Positions 25,781-36,800 of a stretch of 64,000 bases of DNA are shown here, piece after piece. Each line of letters opens with the position of its first letter. The stretch's first letter is position 1. This DNA comes from Pelomonas caseinilytica. Lineage in GTDB: Bacteria; Pseudomonadota; Gammaproteobacteria; Burkholderiales; Burkholderiaceae_C. A program made the translations under genes and the position numbers. Under the pieces are notes generated by a model. That model was not told the origin of the DNA. It searched no databases and saw only the letters and a program-made list of their open reading frames with translations. The stretch is taken from NCBI RefSeq assembly GCF_021353235.1, contig NZ_JAJTWT010000002.1, forward strand, positions 1-64,000, in the 5' to 3' direction.

Positions 25781-27157
25781 GTGATCGAAACTGAACTGGA
25801 ATCCTTGAACTTTCCCGACGCACCGAAGATGGTGTCGGCCACCTTCCCTGGTCCCAAGTCGACCGCGGCACTGGAGCAGTCCGCGCAAACGGAATCGATG
25901 GCCCGCGGTGGCGGGCGCATGCCCATGGTCATGGATCGCGCCTTCGGCGTGACCTTCAAGGACCCGGACGGCAACACCTTCATCGACCTGTCGGCCGGTG
26001 TGGGCGTAAGCAGCGTCGGTCGCTGCCACCCGCGGGTGGTGGCAGCGATGCGGGCGCAGTCCGAGTCGCTGATGCACTCGATGGAGGTCAACAGCACCAG
26101 GCGCACCGAGTTGGCGACCAAGATTTCCGAAATCGCACCCGAGGGTCTACGCGGCAACTGCATCACCTACTTCGCGCAGAGCGGCAGCGACGCGCTCGAG
26201 GCTGCCGTGAAGTTCGCACGGCGCGTCACCGGCCGGCACCAGATCATCGCCTTCCACGGCGCCTACCACGGCGTCTGGCACGCCTCGGGCTCACTGACCA
26301 CAGGCACCAACTACCGCAAGGGCTTCGGGCCGTTCATGCCGGGCGTGATTCACGCGCCCTACCCTTATGCCTATCGCTTCCCGTTCGACACGACACACAA
26401 GAGCGCCGAACGAATTGCGGGAGAGTACGTCGACTACCTGCTGAACACGCCCTATACCGCGGCTGATGACGTTGCTGCGGTCATCGTGGAACCTGTCCAG
26501 GGAGAAGGCGGTTACGTGCCGCCGGCACCCGAGTTCCTGCAGTTGGTCCGCAAGGCCTGCGACAAGAGCGGCGCACTGCTGATCGTGGATGAGGTGCAAG
26601 CCGGTGCTGGGCGCACCGGCAAGATGTGGGCGGTCGAGCATTCCGGCGTGAAGCCGGACATGATGACCTTCGGCAAGGGCGTCGGCGGCGACGTGCCGAT
26701 GGCTGGGTTGGTCATGCGCAAAGACCTGGCCGCCAAGATTCCCGACGGCAGCGCACCCAATACCTTCGCAGCGAATTCCGTCTCGGCCGCCGTGGCCCTG
26801 ACCAACATCGCCATCCTGCAAGATCCCTCGCTCGACTTGCTGAACCGCGCGCACGCACTGGGACAGGAAGCGCAGGACTACATCCGCGGCTTCAACAGTC
26901 CCTGGGTCGGCGAAGTCCGCGGTCGAGGCCTGATGATCGGAATCGAGCTCGTGGAGGACCGGGCTACCAAGGAGCCACTGAAGGGTGAGCGCCTGGGCCG
27001 GCTGATGAACCACGTCACGAGCCACGGCGTGCTGATGATCCCCTGTGGCCGATACACAAACGTCATGCGCGTCATGCCCTCGCTGACCATCCCACGCTCG
27101 CTACTGTTCAAGGCGCTTGACATCTTCGGCGAGGGCCTGGCGTCCCTGCGCGGTTGA
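25781..27157 (+). CDS. Class III PLP-dependent aminotransferase
   Basis: A 458-residue fold-I aminotransferase of class III, the group of GABA, ornithine and acetylornithine aminotransferases. Motifs include FIDLSAGVGVSSVGRCHPRV (start of the large domain), QSGSDALEAAVKFAR, the aspartate in LLIVDEVQAGAGRTG and the PLP lysine in MTFGKGVGGD (about residue 299). The start is GTG 25781 with a GCGAGG ribosome-like site. It would transfer an amino group from an omega-amino acid to a keto acid. With GabD-like and permease genes in the window, a role in omega-amino acid use is possible, but it is a separate unit here. A second, broken aminotransferase start lies 150 nt downstream. Confidence 0.87.
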   Translation: MIETELESLNFPDAPKMVSATFPGPKSTAALEQSAQTESMARGGGRMPMVMDRAFGVTFKDPDGNTFIDLSAGVGVSSVGRCHPRVVAAMRAQSESLMHSMEVNSTRRTELATKISEIAPEGLRGNCITYFAQSGSDALEAAVKFARRVTGRHQIIAFHGAYHGVWHASGSLTTGTNYRKGFGPFMPGVIHAPYPYAYRFPFDTTHKSAERIAGEYVDYLLNTPYTAADDVAAVIVEPVQGEGGYVPPAPEFLQLVRKACDKSGALLIVDEVQAGAGRTGKMWAVEHSGVKPDMMTFGKGVGGDVPMAGLVMRKDLAAKIPDGSAPNTFAANSVSAAVALTNIAILQDPSLDLLNRAHALGQEAQDYIRGFNSPWVGEVRGRGLMIGIELVEDRATKEPLKGERLGRLMNHVTSHGVLMIPCGRYTNVMRVMPSLTIPRSLLFKALDIFGEGLASLRG

Positions 27158-27307
27158 CGGGGATCGGCGGGGCTGGCTTTCGCGGTGACGCTTCAGCGAC
27201 TTTCTCGCAGGATGCTCGCTCCATTGCGCAGGTCAAGACCAACTGCACCTGCGATATCTCGGCGCCTTGCCGCGAGGAATGATGGCCCGTGAATGACACC
27301 CTGCTCA

Positions 27308-27430
27308 ATGCACATCGTCCAAGGCAGTGAGGTGTGGCTCCACGAGGCACAGGGGCGGCGCTACCTGGGCGCCTACAACAACGCCCCCGTCATCAGGCAC
27401 TATCATCCGCGCGTCGTTGCGACCGCGCGC
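27308..27430 (+). pseudogene. Class III aminotransferase, N-terminal fragment
   Basis: Translation from ATG 27308 gives about 40 residues with HIVQGSEVWLHEAQGRRYL followed by GAYNNAPVIRHYHPRVVA. This matches the start of class III aminotransferases, in which the segment normally reads YLDAYNNVPHVGHCHPRVV. It differs from the intact gene upstream, so it is not a simple copy of it. The similarity stops near 27430 and no continuation was found in any frame. Confidence 0.6.
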
Positions 27431-27869
27431 CGCCCACGCAAAGCACAGGCGGCGCCTCGCATGTTCACCTGCAGGCGCAGGGACTTACGCCCACGCCACG
27501 ATGGAAGTCAGCCCCCTGGGCCTAAGAAGCTCCGGCAGCAAACGCTTACCCCCCAGCAGCGCTTCTGCCCTGCGGACCGCAACGGCTTATTGAGCTTCCC
27601 GAGCGCCGCACCTGCCTCGAATTCGCCGGCATCGGAGACCGCCTCAACGATCAGCGCCTTCCGCACGTGGCTGACGTCCTATCAGATACCAGTTCCAAGC
27701 AACTCCGCGCGGCGGTTGGAAGTTCAGCGGCTCGGCTCCAGGCGCAGCGGGTGGCGGGTTTGCCGTCAAGTCGGGCGGCGCAACGCAATGAAGCCTTCAC
27801 TCTCTATCCGCCTTCTGGTTCGGCCTCTCCCACAGGTCAGTGAGGTCTTCAAGGCAGTGAGCGAAACAT
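27431..27869 (+). other. Gene-free stretch in a decayed zone
   Basis: These 439 bases lie between the aminotransferase fragment and the end of the patatin gene. An open stretch of about 75 codons reaches a stop near 27842, but the translation resembles nothing I know. No hairpin with a T-run, repeat or tRNA is visible. It is probably decayed coding or insertion debris. Confidence 0.4.
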
Positions 27870-29288
27870 TCATGGACGGTCTGATGAAGCGGGTCGATCC
27901 AGTCCGGTCAAACCGACCTTCAGCCGATTGAAAGCCGGCGATTCGCGCAGGGCCGCAGCGCCCGCTTTCTGCAGCGCCTGCACGTCGCTCGCCTCGATCG
28001 TGAAAGCAGTCGGCACGCGCAAAAGGCTGTGCCGGATCCTGTCGTCCGGCACATCGTGCAGGCTCACGCTGACGATGTGAAGCTCGGCATCCGCAGCGAA
28101 CGGGCTGCCAGGCTTGCCGCGGGTGCTCAAAAGTTCCTCCTGCCAGCGTCGGTTGTCATCGTGGAGCATCCCGAGCGTGACCTGTGTCTCGCGCGCTCCG
28201 GCACCGAAGACCAGAGTCTCGACGACCTGCCCCGTTGAGGGCACGCGATCGCTCGCGTCGATGCGCTCCGCCAGGCCCCGTTCCGAGTTGACCGTGATCA
28301 GGATCAAGCGGCGGATGGAGCCGGGTGCCGCGTCGGGGAAGGATGAGGCGATCGAGCCTCCGGCCAGCAGCCGGTCCAGCATCAGCCGAGCCCCCGTGTT
28401 GTCCGATACGCCGCCATCCACCAGATGGATGAAGGGGCGCTCCTTGGCGTCGCGGTAGCTGTCGGCGCTCAGGGCCAGCATCCGAGTGCGGTAGTCGGCG
28501 GTGCCAGCCGCCTTGTGGAAGGGCAGCGGCGCGGACGTGCACTCTCCGGCGTGGTTCTCCAGCGTCAGCGGCGAAAGCAGGATCGGAACGGCCGAAGAGG
28601 CGGCGATGGCGAACGACAGCGGAGTGCGGTCCAGGTCCGAGCAGATGAGGCCGAACTGCTCAGGTGTGAAGTCGAAAGGCGCCCCGGTGGTGAGGTCCGT
28701 GGCGGTCACCAGCAACTCGGGCGCGCCGGGGCGCGCCTTGAGGTCGCCGAAGCTGCGGCCGCGATAGAGCTCGTCGAGCCGCTGGACCAGGATGTGGCTG
28801 CGCCCGTACCACGGCGACGTGAGGTGGTACAGCCGCAGGGGCGCGAAGGCCTGCCTGATGAGGCCGGCCTCGAAAGGAACGAGCAGGAAGTCCGGTTCGA
28901 AGCGCGTCAGCGTCTCGTCGCCGAAGGCCGCGTAGTGCGCGGCCAGGATGCTGCCGCCCGAGACGCCGCTGACCAGCACGACCTGGTCCAGCAGCGTGGT
29001 GGGCCGGCCATCGAGGTTGAATTCCGTGGCCTTCATTTCCCGCAGCACCCCCAAGCCGAATGCTGCGGCACGGGCGCCACCACCCGACAACGTGACGGCG
29101 GCCGCCACGGGCGGAAAGGCGCGGCGCGGCGGCGACGGGGCCACCGCGAGCGCCCCTCCCGCCTCGGGCAGTCCTTCGTTGATCCAGGGGCGATAGGTGG
29201 AGCAGCCGGTCAGCATGGCCGCGGCAACCAACAGGCCCAGACGACAGGCATGGCTCACTGACCGCACGACCACTTCATTGCATCGCAT
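27870..29288 (-). CDS. Patatin-like phospholipase, predicted lipoprotein
   Basis: A 472-residue patatin-family serine hydrolase. The oxyanion motif is GGGARAAAFGLG, the nucleophile is in GVSGGSILA and the dyad Asp is in LVDGGVSDNTG. The N-terminus has a hydrophobic stretch ending in AMLTGCS, a lipobox, so it should be a membrane-anchored lipoprotein. I chose ATG 29288, which places this signal right at the start; a much longer frame to 29531 adds sequence with no match. It would cleave acyl ester bonds in lipids. It is flanked by gene fragments and shows no operon partner. The upstream 240 bases contain no clear promoter. Confidence 0.85.
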   Translation of the reverse strand: MRCNEVVVRSVSHACRLGLLVAAAMLTGCSTYRPWINEGLPEAGGALAVAPSPPRRAFPPVAAAVTLSGGGARAAAFGLGVLREMKATEFNLDGRPTTLLDQVVLVSGVSGGSILAAHYAAFGDETLTRFEPDFLLVPFEAGLIRQAFAPLRLYHLTSPWYGRSHILVQRLDELYRGRSFGDLKARPGAPELLVTATDLTTGAPFDFTPEQFGLICSDLDRTPLSFAIAASSAVPILLSPLTLENHAGECTSAPLPFHKAAGTADYRTRMLALSADSYRDAKERPFIHLVDGGVSDNTGARLMLDRLLAGGSIASSFPDAAPGSIRRLILITVNSERGLAERIDASDRVPSTGQVVETLVFGAGARETQVTLGMLHDDNRRWQEELLSTRGKPGSPFAADAELHIVSVSLHDVPDDRIRHSLLRVPTAFTIEASDVQALQKAGAAALRESPAFNRLKVGLTGLDRPASSDRP

Positions 29289-29531
29289 CAAATTCCGACT
29301 CCGTTCCCATCCGCCATCGCAGCACCAAGCCCCGACACAGCATAGTGTTACCGCTTGAACGATGGGCCGCCCGTCTCGGCCAGCCAACCTGCGGCGTGGG
29401 GAAGAACAGGACTGTGAGATCACGGCGGGCAGCCGATCGTTCAACCTGCGTCCAGCTTGAAGATGGCAACCGCCGCCTTCTTGCGGCGGCTGCTCGGCGG
29501 TGAAGCCCGGCCCGCTGTGACCGCGAACCAA

Positions 29532-29642
29532 CTAACGGGGTGGGCGGGCATCCAAGGTTGTTAGGCCCTCACGCAGCGCAAAGCGCGTAAGCTCCGCAAC
29601 GCTCTGGATCTGCAGCTTCGCGTAGACGTGTTCGCGATGCGT
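29532..29642 (-). pseudogene. LuxR-type HTH regulator, C-terminal fragment
   Basis: On the minus strand the 36 residues before the stop include HREHVYAKLQIQSVAELTRF followed by ALREGL. This is the recognition-helix end of a LuxR/NarL-type domain, as in the C-terminus of response regulators. Similarity ends at about 29642, where the base composition also changes, so the rest of the gene is lost. Confidence 0.7.
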
Positions 29643-29875
29643 AAGCAATAGTGCAGATCGAGATATCGCCAAATGTCTGCATTCATCAGGAACAGATCCG
29701 GTCAATTTTTGGCACGCCGGACGGAACAACCGACGCCACGGACGTTACCAGTTTAAGCAAGACTCTCGAATATCATGGCACTACAACCGTTTCGTTTTCC
29801 GTAGATGAAAAGAGCGGATGCGCGCCGCTGGTCACTATGGTTTCGTCTAAGTAGTCGGCCCTGAACAACTCGTTT
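29643..29875. other. AT-richer segment with an unrecognised 67-codon frame
   Basis: This stretch is clearly poorer in G+C than its neighbours. A plus-strand frame from 29651 to 29854 encodes a 67-residue peptide (start MQIEISPNVCIHQEQ) with no similarity I recognise. There is no ribosome site. It sits between a LuxR fragment and an IS5 fragment, so it may be a piece of acquired DNA. Confidence 0.3.
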
Positions 29876-30298
29876 TCAGCGGCGCGTCGCGGTGCTCTGC
29901 CGTCCCGCGCAGATGCCGAGAGGCAATGATGGGGTGAGCAGTTGCCAGAGCAGCGAGGCCGCCATACCGACGGCGCCGAGGACGACGCAATAATGCACCC
30001 GCAGGTGCCGCAGGATCATCCGCAGGTTGTGCCCGGCGCCGCACAGCAGCGCATGCAAGGCGTCGCCTTCCGGGCCCTTGAGCCAGTTCCTGCCCAGCAG
30101 CCCGTCGGCCTTCATGTGTCCGATCATGGGCTCCACCACCTGGCGCCGCTTGAGCAGCTTCTGCAGCCGCGTGGGCAGTCGCCACGTTTGGCTGATCAGC
30201 AGCCGCGCCCCACATGCGGGCTCGACGCCGCGATAGCCGCGGTCGGCCAGAACGATCTCGGGCATCTTGCCAGTGAGGATCTCAACCTGCTCCAGCTG

Positions 30299-30300
<2 letters not shown>
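29876..30300 (-). pseudogene. IS5-family transposase, C-terminal fragment
   Basis: The minus-strand frame reads [19 protein letters not shown], then RRQVVEPMIGHMKADGLLGR and WLKGPEGDALHALLCGAGHN. These are the C-terminal DDE region of IS5 transposases, with the last catalytic Glu in VVEPMIGH. The match is cut at about 30300, where a cheB fragment begins on the opposite strand. The start of the gene is absent, so it cannot transpose on its own. Confidence 0.8.
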
Positions 30301-30686
<386 letters not shown>

Positions 30687-30817
30687 CGCCAAAGGGCAGC
30701 CGTGAGAGCTGAGACCCGCGTCAGCCGGGCGATGGCTGAAAGCCTGGCAAACCGGGGGGCGTCCAGGTACGTCCCCAGCGGACGCTTGCGACCAAGGTCG
30801 CCACCGCGCGTTCTGGC

Positions 30818-33800
30818 TCACCCACCGGCACCGGCCACGACGTGCAGTGTCGAGGTCGTCACCCAGTCCCCTCCTTGCAACTCCAGCACGGCGTAGTCGA
30901 CCAGCGAGTGGCCGGACGCATCGACGCCGCTCGAGAGTTCCTGCAGCATGCCGCCGCCGGACAGGTTGATGACGTCGCCACTGTCGAGCTTGAGCGTGAG
31001 GTCGTGGCTGGCGTCGGTGATGCTGGTGATCGCGAGGCTGGACAGGTCGATCAGGCCTGCGCCGCCGTTGCGCAGGTCCAGCGTCTCCACGTTGGTCACC
31101 GCATTGATCAGTGTGGCAACGTCGAAGCTGCTGCCCAGCGTGGCGAACTTCAGCACGTCGATGCCCGCACCGCCGTCGGCCGAAGCGAGGTCCGCCGGCG
31201 AGGCCGCCACCAGCATGTCGTCGCCTGCGCCGCCCAGCAGCACGTCGGCGCCGCCGCCCCCCGTGAGCGTGTCGTTGCCATCGCCGCCGCTGAGCGTGTT
31301 CGCCGCCGAATTGCCGGTGATCTGGTTGTCCGACGAATTGCCCGTGCCGTCGATGGCCGAGGCGCCGGTCAGGGTCAGGTTCTCGACGTTGGCCGCCAGC
31401 GTGTACGACACCGAGGCGTGCACGCTGTCCGTGCCGGCGCCGGCGTCCTCCACCACCACGTCGCCGACGTTGTCGACGATGTAGGTGTCGTTGCCCGCCC
31501 CGCCGGTCATCGTGTCCGCGCCGGCCCCGCCGTCGAGGAGGTTGTCCCCGCCGTTGCCGGTGATCTGGTTGTCTAGCGCATTGCCGGTGCCACTGAGATT
31601 GGCGCTGCCAGTCAGCTGCAGGTTCTCGACGTTGGCCGTGAGCGTGTACGAGACCGAGGCATGCACGCTGTCCGTGCCTCCCCCGCTGCTCTCGATGACC
31701 ACGTCGCCGGCGTTGTCGACGACATAGGTGTCGTTGCCCGCCCCGCCGGTCATCGTGTCCGCGCCGGCCCCGCCGTCGAGCAGGTTGTTGCCGGCGTTGC
31801 CGGTGAGCACGTTGGCAAGCGCGTTGCCGGTGCCGTCGACGGCGGCGCTGCCGGTCAGCACCAGGTTTTCGACGTTGGCTCCGAGCGTCCAGCTCACGGA
31901 CGCCTGCACGGTGTCGCTGCCTTCGCCGGCATTCTCCGTCACCGTGTCGCCCAGATTGTCGATGACATAGGTGTCGTTGCCCGCCCCGCCGGCCATCGCG
32001 TCGGCGCCCGTGCCGCCGTCCAGCACGTTGTCGCCGGCATTGCCGGTGAGGGTGTTGGCCAGCGAGTTGCCCGTGGCGTTGATGGCGGCGCTGCCGGTCA
32101 GCACCAGGTTCTCGAGGTTGGCGCCGAGGGTCCAGCTGACCGAGGCCTGCACGGTGTCCGTGCCCTCGTTGGCGCTCTCCGTGACCACGTCACCCAGGTT
32201 GTCGACCACGTAGGTGTCGTTGCCAGCGCCGCCGGCCAGGCTGTCGGCGCCGGCGCCGCCGTCCAGCACGTTGTCGCCGGCATTGCCGATGAGGGTGTTG
32301 GCCAGCGAGTTGCCCGTGGCGTTGATGGCGGCGCTGCCGGTCAGCACCAGGTTCTCGAGGTTGGCGCCGAGGGTCCAGCTGACCGAGGCCTGCACGGTGT
32401 CCGTGCCCTCGTTGGCGTTCTCCATGACCACGTCGCCGGTGTTGTCGACCACGTAGGTGTCATTGCCCGCCCCGCCAGCCATCGTGTCGGCGCCGGCGCC
32501 GCCATCCAGCACATTGGCCGCGGCGTTGCCGGTGATGCCGTTGTCCAGCGCATTACCGGTGCCGTTGATGGCGGCGCTGCCGGTCAGCACCAGGTTCTCG
32601 ACGTTGGCGCCCAGCGCCCAGCTGATCGAGGACTGCACGGTGTCCGTACCCTCGCCAGCGTTCTCGGTGACGGTGTCGGCAGCGTCGTCGACGACATAGG
32701 TGTCGTTGCCCGTGCCGCCGATCAGCGTGTCCGCTCCGGCGCCACCGTCGAGCGTGTCGTTGCCGGCCCCGCCGGTCAGCACGTTGGCCGCGGCGTTGCC
32801 GGTGATCACGTTGTCCAGCGCGTTGCCGGTGCCGTCGATCGCGGCGCCGCCGGTCAGCACCAGGTTCTCGACATTGGCCGTCAGCGAATACGTCACCGAC
32901 GACTGCACGGTGTCGGTCCCCTCGTTGGCGTTCTCGGCCACTACGTCGCCCGCGTTGTCGACGACGTAGATGTCGTCGCCGGCCCCGCCGCTCATGGTGT
33001 CGGCGCCGGCGCCGCCGTCGAGCACGTTGGCGGCGGCGTTGCCGACGATGGCGTTGGTCAGCGCGTTGCCGGTACCGTTGATGGCGGCGCTGCCGGCGAG
33101 CACCAGGTTCTCGACGTTGGCGCCGAGGGTGTAGGTGATCGACGACTGCACCGTGTCGGTCCCCTCGCCGCTGTTCTCGGTCACCGAGTCGCCGGCGTTG
33201 TCGACGATGTAGGTGTCGTCCCCCGTCCCGCCGGCCAGGGTGTCGGCGCCGCTGCCGCCCATCAGCAGGTCGTTGCCCGCGCCGCCGGTGAGGGTGTCGC
33301 CGGTCGCGTCCGCCGCGCCCGTGCCGGAGGACAGGGCGTTGAGGGGGATCAGGCCCAGCGACGTGTCGTTGGGCGTCTGCCAGTAGAGCTTAGCCGCAGC
33401 CGTGCCGACGCCTTCGGTCATCGTCATCACGATGCTGTTGTAGCCGGCCTGCAGGGTGATGGAGGCGACGGCCGAATTCTGGCCGTTGTAGGCGGACTGG
33501 GTCAGCAGCGTCGTGCCGTTCAGGGTCAGCGTCGCGGTGTCGTCAGCAAAGAACTGGAACTTGTAGGTGCCGTAGGCCGGCGCGAGCAGGTTGCCGCTCC
33601 ACCGCACCGAGAAGTTGTCGGAGGCGGCGACGCCCGGCGCAAAGCTGCCGTCGGTCCTGAAATCCACCACCTCGTAGCGGGTGAGCACCGGGCTGCCGGA
33701 CCAGGCACCGTTGTTGTAGTACTCGCCCTTGAGCCCCAGTTGGGGAGAGGCCTGGGACACCAGCACGTCGTTGCCGGCGCCGCCGGCGAGCACGTCGGCC

Positions 33801-36800
33801 CCCCCGCCCCCGAACAGCCAGGAGCCGGTGCTGGCCGCGGTGAGCGTGTTGGCCGCGGTATTGCCCTCCAGGCGCACGGCCGTCGTCCCGCCGGTGGCGT
33901 CGATGGCACCGGTACCGGTGAGGACCAGCGCCTCCACATTGGCCGGCACGGTGTAGCTGACCGACGAGTAGACGGTGTCGGTGCCGGAGGAGGCGGCCTC
34001 GGTGACGACGTCGCCCGCGTTGTCGACGACGTAGGTGTCGTCGCCGGCACCGCCGGCCAGGGTGTCGGCGCCGGCGCCGCCGTTCAGCACGTTGTTGCCG
34101 CCGTTGCCGGTCAGGGTGTTGGCGGCGCCGTTGCCGGACAGGTTGTAGTCCGCATAACCGCCCGTCAGGTCCAGCGTGCCGCCATAGTGCAGCACGTTGC
34201 CGTTCGTGAATCCGCCCAGGGTGGCCGAGCCCCCGCCGCTGATGCCGCTGGCCAGGGTGCCGTTGAGCGGCTGGTAGACGAGCAGGCCGCTCTCGGTGCC
34301 GGTGAGCGAGCCCATGTTGATGTTGGCCAGCACCTCGGCCTGCGTGAGCGCGCGGTCCCAGATGCGCACGTCGCTGACCACGATGTTGGGATAGGGGTCC
34401 ACGCCCCAGCCGGACTTGCCGACCAGGAACTGCCGCGACACGTCGTTGGGCAAGCTCATCGTGCCCGAGGCGCGCGACACGCCGTCCGCATAGACCGTGG
34501 CCGAGCCCTGGGCATCGATGGTGAAGGTGATCTGGTGCCAACCGGTGCCCAGGGAGGGCGTGGTCAGCGTGCCGCCCCAGGCAGAGCCGGTGTAGGTCTG
34601 GGCGACGATCTGGGTGCCGCTCATCGAGACGATGACGTTGTCGTAGCCCTGAACACCGATGTCGAAGATGCGTGACCACGTGGTCTGGCTGGCGGGGATA
34701 TCCACCCAGGCCTGCAGCGTCATGTCGCCACCCACCGTCACCGTGGGCAGTGCGAGGTACTGCCCGACCGTGCCGTCGAGCTTCACGCCGTCCCGCAGCA
34801 TGCCGTTCTCGACGTTGGCCGCCAGCGTGACGTTCGCCAGGCCGATGATGGTATCGGTGCCTTCGCCGCTGTTCTCCGTGACCACATCTCCGCTGTTGTC
34901 GACCCAGTAGGTGTCGTTGCCGGTGCCGCCGACCATGGTGTCGGCGCCGTTGAGGCCGTTCAGCGTGTCGTTGCCCGCCGCGCCGTTGAGCGTGTTGGCG
35001 GCCGTGTTGCCGATGATGAGGTTGTCGCCGGCGTTGCCCGTGCCGCTGATGGCGCTGGTGCCCGAGAGGACGAGGTTCTCGACGTTGGCGCCCAGCGTGT
35101 AGGTGATCGACGAGACCACCGTGTCGGTGCCTTCGCCCGCGTTCTCGGTGACGACGTCGCTGGCGTTGTCGACCGCGAAGACGTCGTTGCCCGTGCCTCC
35201 GATCATCGTGTCGGCGCCGCTGCCGCCGTCCAGCACGTCGTTGCCGGCACCGCCGTCGAGGGTGTTGGCGGCACTGTTGCCGATGAGGGTGTTGTCCCCG
35301 CCGTTGCCGGTGCCGTTGATGGCCGAAGTGCCCGTCAGGATGAGGGTCTCGACGTTGGCCGGCAGCGTGTAGGTGACCGAAGAGCGGATCGTGTCCCAGC
35401 CGGCGTTGGCCGCCTCGACGACCACGTCGGCGGCGTTGTCGACGATGTAGACGTCGCTGTTGCCGTCGCCGGCCATCGTGTCGGCGCCGGCGCCGCCGTC
35501 GATGACGTTGACGCCGGTGTTGCCGGTGATGCTGTTGGCCAGCGCGTTGCCCGTGCCGTTGATGTTGGCACTGCCGGTCAGCACCAGGTTCTCGAGGTTG
35601 GCGCCCAGCGTCCAGCTGATCGAGGACTTGACGGTGTCCGTGCCCTCGTTGGCGTTCTCCGTGACCACGTCGCCTGTGCTGTCGACGACGTAGGTGTCGT
35701 TGCCGGCGCCGCCGGCCAGCGTGTCGTTGCCCGCGCCGCCGTCCAGCACGTTGTCGCCGCTGTTGCCGGTGATCGCGTTGTTGTCGCCGTTGCCCGTCCC
35801 GGAGATGCTGGCGCTGCCGGTGAGCGTGAGGTTCTCGACGTTGGCCGCCAGGGCATAGCTCACCGAGGCCTGCACGAGGTCGGTGCCTTCCCCGGCGTTC
35901 TCGGTGACCACGTCGGCCGCGTTGTCGACGACGTAGATGTCGTTGCCCGTGCCGCCCACCAGCGTGTCGGCTCCGGCGCCGCCGTCCAGCGTGTCGTTGC
36001 CGGTGCCGCCGGCGAGCACGTTGGCGGCCGAGTTGCCGGTGATCAGGTTGTCCAGCGCGTTGCCGGTGCCGTCGATCGCCAGGCTGCCCAGCAGCACGAG
36101 GTTCTCGACGTTGGCCGACAGCGCGTACGTGACGGTCGAGCGCACGGTGTCCATGCCCTCGCCGGCGTTCTCGGTGACCACGTCGCCCGCGTCGTCGACG
36201 AGGTAGGTGTCGTTGCCGGCGCCGCCGGCCAGGGCGTCGGCGCCACTTCCGCCGTCGAGCACGTTGTCGGCCGCGTTGCCGGTGATGGTGTTGGCCAGCG
36301 CATTGCCGGTGCCGTCGATGGCCGCCGAGCCGGTCAGCACCAGGTTCTCCACATTGGCGGCGAGCGTGTGCGTCACGGAGGCCTGGACGGTGTCGATGCC
36401 CTCGCTGGCGTTCTCGACGACCACGTCGCCCGCGTTGTCGACGACGTAGGTGTCGTCGCCCGTGCCGCCGGCCAGCGTGTCGGCGCCCGCGCCGCCGTCC
36501 AGCGTGTCGTTGCCGCCGCCGCCGCTCAGCACGTTGGCCGCGGCGTTGCCGGTGATGACGTTGTCCAGCGAGTTGCCGGTGCCGTCGATGGTCGCCCCGC
36601 CGGTCAGCACGAGGTTCTCGACATTGGCCGCCAGCGTGTAGGTGACCGAGGCGCGCACGGTGTCCGTGCCCTCGCTGGCACGCTCGTTCACCACGTCGCC
36701 CGCGTTGTCGACGACGTAGGTGTCGTTGCCGGTGCCGCCGGCCAGGGTGTCGGCGCCCGCGCCGCCGTCCAGCACGTTGTCGCCGGCGTTGCCGGTGATC

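Noticed and set aside
31661-34675. A second long plus-strand frame (1004 codons) opposite the RTX array.
   Set aside because: Same cause as the larger antisense frame: open by repeat periodicity and composition, no known domain or ribosome site.
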